From NCBI GenBank assembly GCA_029948255.1, contig JALIZF010001204.1, forward strand, positions 62,001-126,000: 64,000 bases of DNA, read 5' to 3'. Below are positions 45,247-55,779 of this stretch, piece after piece. A model generated the notes under the pieces. The model was not told where the DNA came from and did no database searches. It saw only the letters and a program-made list of their open reading frames with translations. The stretch is from Telmatactis stephensoni (taxonomy: Eukaryota; Cnidaria; Anthozoa; Actiniaria; Isophelliidae). A program made the translations under genes and the position numbers. Numbering within the stretch: the stretch's first letter is position 1; the number at the start of each line of letters is the position of its first letter.

Positions 45247-48200
45247 CTTGAACAAAAAGAAGACAAATAAGACGTAAATTCATATACAGTGAAACCTGAA
45301 CTAACGCACACCGTACAACGTGCGTTCCGTGCGATTGTTGCGTCAACTGTTCTGTTCAACTGTTCCGTGTGCCTGTTGCGTACAGCTGTTCCGTGTGATT
45401 GTTCCCTGCAACTGTTCTATGCGACTGTTGCGTGCGGCTGTTACGTGCAACTGTTCTGTGCGCTTGTTACGTGCGACTGTTGCGTGGTACTGTTCTATAC
45501 GACTGTTCCGTGTGACTGTTGCGGACAACTTTTCTATGCGACTGTTGCGTGCGACTGTTACGTGTAACTGTTCTCTGCGCTTGTTACGTGCGACTGTTGC
45601 GTGGAACTGTTCTATGCGACTGTTCCGTGTGACTGTTGCGTACAACTGTTCTATGCGACTGTTTCGTGCGGCTGTTACGTGCAACTGTTCTGTGCGCTTG
45701 TTACGTGCGACTGTTGCGTGGTATTGTTCTATGCGACTGTTCCGTGTGACTGTTGCGCACAACTGTTCTATGCGACTGTTGCGTGCGACTGTTACGTGTA
45801 ACTGTTCTGTGCGTTTGTTACGTGCGACTGTTGCGTGGTACTGTTCTATGCGACTGTTCCGTGTGACTGTTGCGCACAACTGTTCTATGCAACTGTTGCG
45901 TGCGACTGTTACGTGTAACTGTTCTGTGCGCTTGTTACGTGCGACTGTTGCGTGGTACTGTTCTATGCGACTGTTCCGTGTGACTGTTGCGCACAACTGT
46001 TCTATGCGACTGTTTCGTGCGGCTGTTACGTGCAACTATTCTGTGCGCTTGTTACGTGCGACTGTTGCGTGGTACTGTTCTATGCGACTGTTCCGTGTGA
46101 CTGTTGCGCACAACTGTTCTATGCGACTGTTTCGTGCGGCTGTTACGTGCAACTGTTCTGTGCGCTTGTTACGTGCGACTGTTGCGTGGTACTGTTCTAT
46201 GCGACTGTTCCGTGTGACTGTTGCGTACAACTGTTCTATGCGACTGTTTCGTGCGGCTGTTACGTGCAACTGTTCTGTGCGCTTGTTACGTGCGACTGTT
46301 GCGTGGTACTGTTCTATGCGACTGTTCCGTGTGACTGTTGCGTACAACTGTTGTATGCGACTGTTTCGTGCGGCTGTTACGTGCAACTGTTCTGTGCGCT
46401 TGTTACGTGCGACTGTTGCGTGGTACTGTTCTATGCGACTGTTCCGTGTGACTGTTGCGTACAACTGTTCTATGCGACTGTTTCGTGCGGCTGTTACGTG
46501 CAACTGTTCTGTGCGCTTGTTACGTGCGACTATTGCGTGGTACTGTTCTATGCGACTGTTCCGTGTGACTGTTGCGTACAACTTTTCTATGCGACTGTTG
46601 CGTGCGACTGTTACGTGTAACTGTTCTCTGCGCTTGTTACGTGCGACTGTTGCGTGGAACTGTTCTATGCATGCGACTGTTCCGTGTGACTGTTGCCTAC
46701 AACTGTTCTATGCGACTGTTTCGTGCGGCTGTTACGTGTAACTGTTCTGTGCGCTTGTTACGTGCGACTGTTGCGTGGAACTGTTTTATGCGACTGTTCC
46801 GTGTGACTGTTGCCTACAACTGCTCTATGCGACTGTTTCGTGCGGCTGTTACGTGCAACTGTTCTCTGCGCTTGTTACGTGCGACTGTTGCGTGGAACTG
46901 TTTTATGCGACTGTTCCGTGTGACTGTTGCATACAACTGCTCTATGCGACTGTTTCGTGCGGCTGTTACGTGCAACTGTTCTGTGCGCTTGTTACGTGCG
47001 ACTGTTGCGTGGTATTGTTCTATGCGACTGTTCCGTGTGACTGTTGCGTACAACTGTTCTATGCAACTGTTGCGTGCGCCTGTTGCGTGCAAATATATGT
47101 AGACTTGCAAAAACAATATCGATTTCTTCCTCTACATGACTGCGGTCAACAAACTGCATTTGTGTAGGAGAGAAATAGCGCCCACGGACCGATGCGATTC
47201 TCTGTATGATATCAACATAAATGACTGGAAACACAGCGCTTGGTTCTGCACTGTAGCGCGCAGCGTTGCAAGAAAAGTATACTGCAGTTGTGTCCGAGCC
47301 TTACCTTTACACAGTTAGCAATCCCCTTCAGTGTAGCGGATCACGTGGGTGACCCAATTGAGGTAATATTCATAGAAAAAGGAGTCTCTTCTTGGGTCCC
47401 TGGCCTGCGTAGCGGCGCTGGGGGAGGCCGGGGGAGAGAACCTGTCACGGAGGCTATGGGTGGATTCCCGAGAAAAAGCAACAATAAATATTAAGTATAT
47501 TTACTTTGTAACGGCCATTTGATAAAGTCCCCAGCTAATCATTGGCACCAACATCCAGTCTTCAGGATACAACAGCTTTTGTAGACCTTCATTTTGTATT
47601 CTATACCCTCTTCGTACTCCCATCTTGTTATTCTTTCCCTCGTGGTAGAAATTCAGATACTTGGGACGATTAAAGTCAAACTTGTACACAGCTTCTAGTT
47701 CAGTTTGTTTGGTCTCCGGTTTCAGTACTTTGCGCACGCGCGAAAGACCAGGGATCCAGCGACTAGTAACATTTTCGATTCCAACCTCAATCGTCTCGTA
47801 GCTGTTCTCCGTTCCCAGTATATCCATATCTACTTTGAAATTAATCAAGTGCTCATGCGTACAACCTGAACCGTAATTGGACAGTTTGTTACAATAGGGT
47901 TTGACGTCATCAGTGTAGTAGGATCCCATGACGTAACCGGAAGCCGAGAGGCGTACCTCGATGACGCCATTTTGGTAGAAAATGAAGTCCCACACGTAAT
48001 CGTAGTTGTAGACTGTAGGAATGGTACGAAGAATAAGGACGTTGTTGGCCATGCCACCATAGAATTTGTAGCTACTGACAAAATCACTTTCCTCGTGTCT
48101 ACGCAACGGAATTCCTGTTAAAAAGTAGATTTGAAATGACCTGTGAATATGTAGTATCCAGTTCACCGTGCTGATGAGGCCCAACAGGCCGAAACAGCTG

Positions 48201-51200
48201 TCCACGGTTTCTGGTTACTGGTCACATTTATATTTATTCGTTAGTGTTTAAATACACCTTGAGGCATTAGTTTATGCCCGGTTCACTGAGCATGCTCGTA
48301 GTATTTCGAGCAGTGTGAACCAACATCCCACATGGCTGGGTTACGTCCGGCACCATATTCACATTTCACAGTACGAACTTGACCAGTATCCAGTTCACTG
48401 TGCTGACAAGGCCCAACAGGGCCGAAACAGTTGTCTACGGTTTCTGGTTACTGACCTATCGAGTTTGTTTTGTCTCACTTGTCATTCGCGCCATTCCATG
48501 CTCGCAATAAATAGCTTACCCACCACCGAACGTTTCTATACAAAAAGCACCAACCTCGGCCGCTCATAACTTTGGCGCTATTCATCGAAACTACCTCAAA
48601 ATTTCAAGTTTTGCTAATTTCAAGCATTTTATTTTTGTTGCTGTTGGATAAAAAATTACAATGTCACGTCAGGGGTGAGAAAAGCTCACTGTAAACGCAA
48701 ATGGGGATTTTGTACACCTTGTGTGACATTCTAAATTTTAATTCAACAAAAGCAAATATATAATATACCAAAGCTGACAAAACTTGAAATTTTGAAGTAG
48801 CTTCGATGAATAGCGCCAACGTTATGGGTGACCAAAGTTGGTTGTTTGTATTTCGTTCGTTGGTGGGCAACAGCTTACACCCTACAGCGAACGTTTTTTT
48901 TATAGATTTAAGGTAATTCCGAAGCCTTAGAATTCATCAATGAATTTCCTTTAAAATCCTGTCATTTAAAGATAATTGTTTAGCAATCCAAAAACCGAGA
49001 AAAAAACAGGGGGTCACCGTATTGGTTTCTGAGCTATAAGATATCGTAAAAGGTGGTATTTTCAATGATTTTCCGCGATTTTTTGCAAAATGTACGTAAT
49101 CCATATGGTCTGAAGAATGCGAACAAATTTTTTCCGAGAAAAGCCTTGACCGTCTAAAAAGAGAGATGTGAAGTTTATCTAGCAGTTGTAATCGTATGTA
49201 TTGTTCAATGAGTTGCAAACATGATTAAAAGGGCATTCTAGAATCAATTTTTTTCCCAATTACGCGCTCCGAAATCGTGTACGGACTGTAAAAATGTGGA
49301 AAATTTACAACAATCCAATCAATGAAGTTGTATTTTTATTTTTTAGATCAAAAAAATGATAATTACTTTCTTGAATAAAAAGAAAAAAACAGGGGGTCAC
49401 CGTATTATTTTAAGAGTTAGAAAAGCACAAAAGAGAAAACACACCGAAAACGAACACCAAATATCAACCATTTTAGCGATTTTCTCGTCGGCTTTTTTGA
49501 AGGATAAGATTAACTAAATTTAAAAGTTTCAGGTTAAATACCTACATTACATAGTATACAAGATTTCTTGATTAAAGTTTTTCCGATATTTGGATGATAA
49601 AATATAATTTTTCTCTACTAAAGTTTGAGTTTCTACGTTTTCAATCGCTCGCTTACTAGTGCCCAGACTCCCCACGGTAATACTAATGCTCTCTAATAAA
49701 AGTGCGCGCGCTCGAATGCGCGCGAGAAATGCGCAGTAGCAAGGGTCCGGAACTACCTTAACCAACTTCGGCCACCCATAACTTTGGCGCTAGTCATAAT
49801 AATCTACTTCAAAATGTCAGGTTCTGCTAACTTTGGTGTGCTCTTTTGAAGAATTATAAAATAACCATTATATAACGCGCGCTCTTATTGGTCGAAGGAC
49901 ACGTATACTGTAAACTCTAAATATGCACATAGCACATAGCACGCGCGCGCGCGCACTTTTCAAATTTTTTGTCAGTGTAAATGTATACAGAATATGCTTG
50001 AAAATAATGTTGTATTTTATAATTTTTCAATAATAGAAAAGGTGCGCGCGTTTTATATTCCTTAATTAGAGCACGCGGGGATTGATCAGAACACGGGAGA
50101 AGTGTTAATTAAGAGAATTCTAAACGCTTCTCGAGTTTTCTGATCAATCCCCAAGTGTTCTAAATCTGCACACAGTAAAGCGGGTAAGTTTTCTATTCCT
50201 TGTATAAAATGCGTTGCTTTTGAGCAAACTCATTGTTCATTTACACTGACAAAAATTCGAAAAATGCGCGCGCATGCTGTGCTGGTATTTAGAGTTCGCA
50301 GTATACGCGTCCTTTGGCCAATGAGAGCGCGCGATATATGATTGTTTTTTTGTAATCAAATATATTTTGTTTTTGTTGGATTAAAATTTAAAATGTCACG
50401 GTGAAGTCACGCAAGGTGTAAAAGGGAGGCGCGCAATCCTCATTTGGCGAATCAGGGCGCGCGTTATAGATGTATATAATATAAATGATGATGATGATCA
50501 TTGTTATTATCATCATCATCTACTATTGTTATTTACCTGTGTTCTGCTCAAAGACGCACACAGCATTTTTCATCGTGACTGTATTAGGTGTTGCAATCAT
50601 GTGGGTCAAGTTAAAAAATGATGCCGTTTTCGGGCAATCAATGCCAGGGACAAGCTCAAAGCTGCTCATTCCAAGTCTCCAATTTCCGTCCAAGTAATAC
50701 ATGTATGTTTGCGAGGGAAAGTATCCAGTATACGTAGCGATAGCTTCTTGAAGGCTTAACTCGTAGACAATACGTTCCTTTTGGAATCGAATATCATACA
50801 GTTCCATGCCATTTACAGAATCGACGCGAAACTCGAACTCCCAACCCATGTATTCAACTCGTTCACGATCCACTGCGTAGCGTTTACCATCAGGTTCAAA
50901 CAGCTCGGGTCCCCGCGAGGGTTTTGGGGGTTGCTTGTCGCCACGCCTTTCGTAGGAGGAAAAGAGCTTGTCCATAGACGGTGCTGGCATGACACTAACC
51001 TTTAAGGTTTTGTCCTTGTAAGCTTTGAGTAGTTCATCTGCAGAAGAGAATGACTGATTGTTGTAGACAATTTGTTCTATGGTCCATTTGGAAACGTTGG
51101 AGCCCTTGTGGTCAATGTAGATATCAAAGTTCAGTGGATTTTCGTACTTCCCTGGTACATCTCTCATCAGCCAAAACCAGGTTTTCCGTGTATCACTTCT

Positions 51201-51956
51201 AAACCCCATGGGCGACGCATACATATACGTAAGACAGCGCTCCCCGCAATCGCCTCCAAACATGTAACCACCATAGCTTTCTTTCATGAGGTCTTTCAGC
51301 TTCCCCGTCGCCTCTTCAATCATTTTAGTTATTTCACGCCATTCAACGGTTTCATCGAAAGGCCGCGAGTCGAACGGAATTGGATATCTTTGACCTGAAA
51401 CACGATGCTCTTCATGCGTCGTTGGTTTTCCAGCAGGATACACGATGTATTCCTCAACGACTGGAACTGGTTTCCTAGCGCCTGCATACACCGAGACGAT
51501 TGCTTCACGTCTTGGCTTGGGGCCTTTCTTGTCGAGGTGTTTTAGGGCGGCGTCTTTAGTCGGTGGACGAAGTTTGATGAAGTAAATATAATTATCGCTC
51601 ACTTTGGCTTTGTCGTACGGCGTGATATTGAGCTTTTCGTTGGCATACATGTAATCTCGTACTGCAGTGATTTCCTCAGCGCTGAGATCCTCAAAGAGCC
51701 CTGAAGATTTTCGAGAGATTTCGATCCCTGGGGCTGCATCGGTTGTGCAGGGCTTCGCAGCCAAGTTGCTCTGGTCTCCATTCGATTGGGGTTTCCTGTC
51801 AGGTCCGTCGTGAGACCGCGTTGCCACCACAATCAAAGCGATAAGCAGAGCGATGCATACTAAGAGCAGCACTATGGTTAAGATTTTCCATATAGCCGGC
51901 GTCTTACTTTTAGGGTCCCCTTCAGTTGGATGCATGTATTCCTTGGACCGAGCCAT
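44874..51956 (-). CDS. Copper (primary) amine oxidase, type II membrane form, complete
   Basis: Exons 51956-50537, 48114-47505 and 45246-44874 join to 800 codons plus stop, with GT-AG introns in matching phases. The enzyme oxidises primary amines to aldehydes, releasing ammonia and H2O2, using copper and a Tyr-derived topaquinone. Seen: a short cytosolic N-terminus, membrane anchor about 24-46 (ILTIVLLLVCIALLIALIVV), the N2/N3-type domains, catalytic-base candidate Asp423 (YYLDGNWRLG), topaquinone Tyr511 (TVYNYDYVWDF), and copper ligands His560/His562 (THEHL) and His726 (HIPHSEDIP). Length and anchor match animal AOC3-type membrane enzymes, acting outside the cell. All key residues are present, so it should be active. 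Both introns are filled with repeats. The AOC subtype is not assigned. Confidence 0.96.
45320..47095. repeat. 117-bp higher-order minisatellite filling amine oxidase intron 2
   Basis: About 15 higher-order units of 117 bp, each made of eight diverged units of about 15 bp based on GCGACTGTTGCGTG (spacing measured between equivalent sites at 46067 and 46184). Because 15 and 117 are multiples of three and the units lack stops, frames of up to 473 codons stay open on both strands. They are not genes. A pogo-like ACAGTGAAACCTGAACTAAC lies just before the array at 45286. Confidence 0.95.
47505..48114 (-). CDS. Amine oxidase exon 2, topaquinone and two copper ligands
   Basis: The acceptor TTTTTAACAG ends at 48115. 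The exon reads IPLRRHEESDF, the NYDY topaquinone site, THEHL, then a RGYRIQ segment, and ends MAVT plus two bases. The donor GTAAAT begins at 47504. Confidence 0.95.
48158..48214 (+). ncRNA. Type I hammerhead ribozyme, intact core
   Basis: Core CTGATGA at 48171-48177; stem II GGCC 48178-48181 with GGCC 48187-48190 and loop CAACA; GAAA at 48191-48194; stem III is the self-complementary ACAGCTGT 48194-48201; cleavage site GTC ends at 48202. Stem I pairs 48165-48170 (ACCGTG) with 48203-48208 (CACGGT), then CCAG 48158-48161 with CTGG 48211-48214. A palindromic stem III with no loop is the form known from Penelope-element and animal retrozyme hammerheads that cleave as dimers. It lies antisense inside amine oxidase intron 1. 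Confidence 0.88.
48203..48435 (+). mobile_element. Candidate retrozyme unit (233 nt between two hammerhead sites)
   Basis: The DNA between the two predicted cleavage sites is one 233-nt unit bounded by direct copies of the ribozyme, the layout of animal retrozymes. These are short non-autonomous retroelements whose RNA self-cleaves and circularises. There is no coding capacity. It contains a hairpin around GGTTCACTGAGCATGC and GTGTGAACC. Confidence 0.75.
48390..48447 (+). ncRNA. Hammerhead ribozyme, second copy, core damaged
   Basis: Same layout 233 nt downstream: stem II GGCCC/GGGCC around AACA (48410-48423), GAAA 48424-48427, ACAGTTGT, cleavage GTC ending 48435. Stem I is kept by wobble pairs (ACTGTG with TACGGT). 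The core reads CTGACAA instead of CTGATGA, so the G8 position, needed for catalysis, is A. It should be inactive. Confidence 0.8.
48521..48885. mobile_element. Inverted-repeat element (CCACCACCGAACGTTT termini)
   Basis: CCACCACCGAACG with CATAACTTTGGCGCTATTCA mirrors TGAATAGCGCCAACGTTATG with CGTTCGTTGGTGG. A related left end begins at 49765 and its continuation resumes near 50375. Confidence 0.82.
48908..49762. mobile_element. Inverted-repeat element (TTAAGGTAATTCCG termini)
   Basis: TTAAGGTAATTCCG on the left mirrors GGTCCGGAACTACCTTAA on the right. A direct repeat AACAGGGGGTCACCGTATT occurs at 49003 and 49388. A fragment of the right end is present in the MITE at 10278-10608. Confidence 0.65.
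49867..50345. mobile_element. Nested inverted-repeat element (ATATAACGCGCGCTC termini)
   Basis: ATATAACGCGCGCTCTTATT with ACACGTATACTG mirrors GTATACGCGTCC with AATGAGAGCGCGCGATATAT. It interrupts a copy of the 48521-48885 family. Confidence 0.8.
50537..51956 (-). CDS. Amine oxidase exon 1 (residues 1-473)
   Basis: Starts MARSKEYMHPTEGDPKSKTP followed by the membrane anchor. It carries the family segment ELVPGIDCPKTASF and ends CVFEQNT plus one base. The donor GTAAAT is at 50536-50531. A TATA-like TTATAATAA lies about 40 bp upstream of the ATG on the minus strand. Confidence 0.95.
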
Positions 51957-52057
51957 GATTGCAAATATACAAACTTTCGGAATCTTATTATAAAAGGTGA
52001 AAAAAACCGGTTTGAAACCGGTTATTTTAATTAAAAGGATTAGTTTACATAGACTGA

Positions 52058-52160
52058 GTTCTATGGAGGCGTTCGATAGTAACTTCAGATAGTCTGATTT
52101 GCGTCGTAGTTATGGACAAATCAGACTACCTGAAGTTACTATCAAAAGCCTCCATAGAAG
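52058..52160. mobile_element. Hairpin MITE 5' of the amine oxidase gene
   Basis: TTCTATGGAGGCGTTCGATA with GTAACTTCAGATAGTCTGAT mirrors the right half ending GCCTCCATAGAA. Confidence 0.85.
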
Positions 52161-52270
52161 ATCAGTCTAAATTAATTTACATACTTTAAATAATTGTAAT
52201 GTATTGTCTGACAGCAACTTTCGCAATAGTAATGCGTAGCGGTACTAAAAATAGCCTCCGCGACTTAGAC

Positions 52271-53313
52271 AAACATTATCTTATGACTGGAAGCAGTGAG
52301 GAGGCACCCAATAGCGTCACAAGGAAGATTTTTTTGATAATCTGAAATGTGTACTATTTATTTCATAAACTGATGATAGATATCGATGCGAAATAACGTA
52401 ATTACAACTTTGTCTGTTTTTGTATATGCTTCGCTCTTATGAAAAATAACCTCAACAGTCCCTTACATTTTTTGCACAAAGCTATAACATATGCACATGA
52501 GATTTCGCTTGTCGAAAATAATTCAGCAAACTTCCAACTACAATTATCAATTTCCCTTTAGACCTAGACTAACTCTTTTGGTAGCATTATATCAAACAAT
52601 TCAACGACAAATGCGTCTTAAAGCAATATAGAAATCAAGGCTTTGTAACTAGAATAAATACACTAAATACGAAATGTTTACAAAAAATTATTGTATGTTT
52701 TGTACGTGTCGAATTCATAAACAGAAAACTTCAATTGTACACTGTTTCCGATCATTGAGGTCGATTAGCATCAAATCTGCACCAAAATGTCTGCAATTTA
52801 GTATGGTTTATATTCTATGGAAATTTTACGATTTATAAATCAGTTTTCATATATTATTTTGAATAAATGTTAGTGGTATTAGAAATAAACGCTAGGTGGT
52901 TACACAAAGTCGTGAGAAAGAAAATCATCGAGATCAAAAGTATTCGAATCTCCTTTGCTGATTTACTTCGACTACTGTGTAGCTATGTGTCATATATACC
53001 GGCTAATAATCGTATCTTGTGGTAAAAGACCGTTATTTAGGTGCAATATTACAATACGCACTAACGTCAGCTAAGAAATGTGACGGGTTACAGTACACAA
53101 AATCGCACTGCGCTTCATTTCTATTTGAAATTAAATATATACTCATGCAGATCTACCTTTATTCTTTTCCCTGCAATAAAACATATCCTCCTTCTTCACC
53201 ATCATTAGAACAAAATTATATTTTAGAAGCGCGTTGCTGCTAACAATAAATATTTATCTTGCCCAAATGGCCGAATTTGGTATGCGTTTCACCTCACTGC
53301 TTCCAGTCTATAT
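52271..53313. mobile_element. 1.0-kb element with short inverted ends (GACTGGAAGCAGTGAGG)
   Basis: TATGACTGGAAGCAGTGAGG mirrors CCTCACTGCTTCCAGTCTATA. The interior is AT-rich with no gene. From 53314 to 54089 nothing is seen. Confidence 0.6.
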
Positions 53314-54089
53314 GAATCTGTAATCGTACTAAATAGAACACGGAGAAGCCTATATCTTATTATGAAAACGTTGCTTACGTTTAAAAAATGGGCATTAAAA
53401 TCCAAAGTATCGAAACCGAGCTCAAGGAGATGAAAAAATTGGTTTATTTCGGTCTGAGTTGAGACGTCACTGTTGCACTTTGCTTATGGACTCGTATATA
53501 TTACGAAGAAAAAACCGGATGCAGCGCAGGCTAATGGACTAAAGCAAACTCAATTTCGGTTGAGCGAAGAACTTGCGTCGTTCTAAAACAGATTTTCTGC
53601 TTTTGGCTGCATGCTTTATTCAAATTTGCTAAGAATCTTTTCCGCATTCAGTCGGAGGTCAAACGTTAAGAGCTGTCATTAGTCTTGTTTGAAGTACTTG
53701 ATGATCAACAATGCATTGCATTGTTCTCCATTGTTGGAGGTCATCCAAATAAAAGTTTCCCAACTTTTAGTCTTAAAGAAAAATGCCGTTTTTCATCAGA
53801 CTGTGAAAAAGATACTAAACTAATACACATTAATAAACGATAATTTTCAGCAACAACACGACCGTTTTTAGTTAAAACAGACATGCTCCGACGTGTGTAC
53901 ACGCCAATGATGTATATTTTTTGTTCTCATTTGACAATTACATACTAACAGCTAGTCACAGTACGATTTCCGTAACAAAATATGCGTTTTCAATTATATC
54001 GGGGATTAGCCGTAGCTTAATAACAACCTTAACCAGCTAAGGTCAAAAGAATGTCTACATGCCAGAATCCAAGACCACAAACTTTCGGA

Positions 54090-55258
54090 GTTTGACTAAC
54101 GGTCGTGCGTCGTGCGTCGTGGGTCCCAAGTCGTGCGTCGTGGGTAAGGTCGTGGGTAAGGTCGTGGGTACCCAAAATGTTCCAAAAATGATATAGAAGA
54201 AATATGATCACTCAGCGTCTAAATTAGTTAGTTATAGTAATATCAGTTGTACGTACATGTCCCGTTCCCGATGCCGCAGACACCGGAGTTCGCCAGTGAT
54301 AACCGCCTTAGAATATGTAGGGCTGCAAGCAGTTTCACAATCAGAAAGATAACGCTAGGTCTGATCAGATGTCAAGTTGGTATCTGCTCTTTTACAACAG
54401 TGATAAAACTGTCATGTCAACTTGCATGCTTCCCTTTTATCAACGCCGCCCTTTCGGTAGTTCCACAGGGAGCCGGGCTTGATGTCTGTAATGCAAATAA
54501 AACGATCACGTAATCTGTTTAAAATGCCATTACAACAACGGTAGTCGTAACTCAGTACACCCATATTCTAGACAACCTGTCCAGTCCGTAACACATGTTG
54601 AATACCGTTAAATTTTGCCGAAAAAGACAGAAATATATAGAGGGTATTACAGGCTGGCGCGAAGATATGAAGTTTATCTTCGAGTGAAATAGCTTTTGTG
54701 TAGACGTCGTAAGTCTCGTGGATTCCCTGTTAAGACCATTTTACTGACGCTACTAATTTGTCGGCCCGATTTGAAATCCATTGTTTTCGCGCTCCAATTC
54801 ATTTGATTTCGTCAAAAATCGGCCCGACATACAAGAAACTTTATAGCTGGTTTCCGAACAAAGCGCAACAAATGCTGACGTGTAAATCAACCTTCTGTGA
54901 GCCTTGATTGCGTTACATTCAGTGACAGTACTGAAAGGTCAGTGCTACGGAACATCGGTTTGTTGACAAATGGTCTATGTATTCACAGAAGAAATGTAAA
55001 CCAACCTCATATGTCACCTAGTGGTACAACTGATATTCTTACAAAAGTATGTATAAAAAACATACTTCATCGTTGAATCAGGGTACTCCGGCAAGTAAAT
55101 TAATTATTTGATGGTTTATTTCGGGGTTTTAACTAATTTACCCGCTGAGTGATCATATTACTTCTATATCATTTTTGGAACATTTTGGGTACCCACGACC
55201 TTACCCACGACCCACGACTTGGGACCCACGACGCACGACGCACGACCATTAGTCAAAC
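54090..55258. mobile_element. 1.17-kb element with about 125-bp inverted ends (TTTGACTAACGGTCGTGCGT)
   Basis: TTTGACTAACGGTCGTGCGT with the subrepeat CGTCGTGGGT and GGGTACCCAAAATGTTCC mirrors GGAACATTTTGGGTACCC with ACGCACGACCATTAGTCAAA. The interior has no convincing gene. Confidence 0.88.
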
Positions 55259-55260
55259 TC

Positions 55261-55504
55261 GGTTCACACTAGCGTCGGATTCGGAATCGGAAGCAGAAAA
55301 CAAAGGAAAAGACAAAAGAGTTAAGTCAAGCGTGTGACATAAGACATCGACATAAGCATCGCAAGAAGCATAAGACCAAGCACAAGCATAATCAAAGACA
55401 AAGGAAGGAACAAAGAAAAACACCTTTCTTTTGTATTCTAATCCCTAAATTCTTTGTTGTTTTCTTACGATTCCGATTCTGATTCCGACGCTAGTGTGAA
55501 CCAG
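55261..55504. mobile_element. MITE (GGTTCACACTAGCGTCGGAT termini)
   Basis: GGTTCACACTAGCGTCGGAT mirrors TTCCGACGCTAGTGTGAACC. It abuts the previous element within 2 bp. Confidence 0.9.
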
Positions 55505-55779
55505 CCTTTAGTGATATTTTTGTTGTTGAACTTCTAGGTGTTTTCGATTTGATTAACAGCTTTCCCGTAGCGAGCGTAGATATTAAAACAATGTAGCTGT
55601 CATTTATCATTGTATGGAATCTTGTGTAGACAATGCGGTGACTGATATTAATCATGTTAATTGTTCTTTTAATATGTTGATATTAAAATACCAACAAAAT
55701 ACCAACATATTTGCACGTAGCCTCATGGAGTGATTTTATGTAATCCGTAAAAAAAATGCAATGTTGTTTGACTGGACTG

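Noticed and set aside
45320..46741. 473-codon open frame (and 230- and 222-codon partners)
   Set aside because: The frame exists because a 117-bp repeat without stops is read in a multiple of three; it is open on both strands and lies inside an intron.
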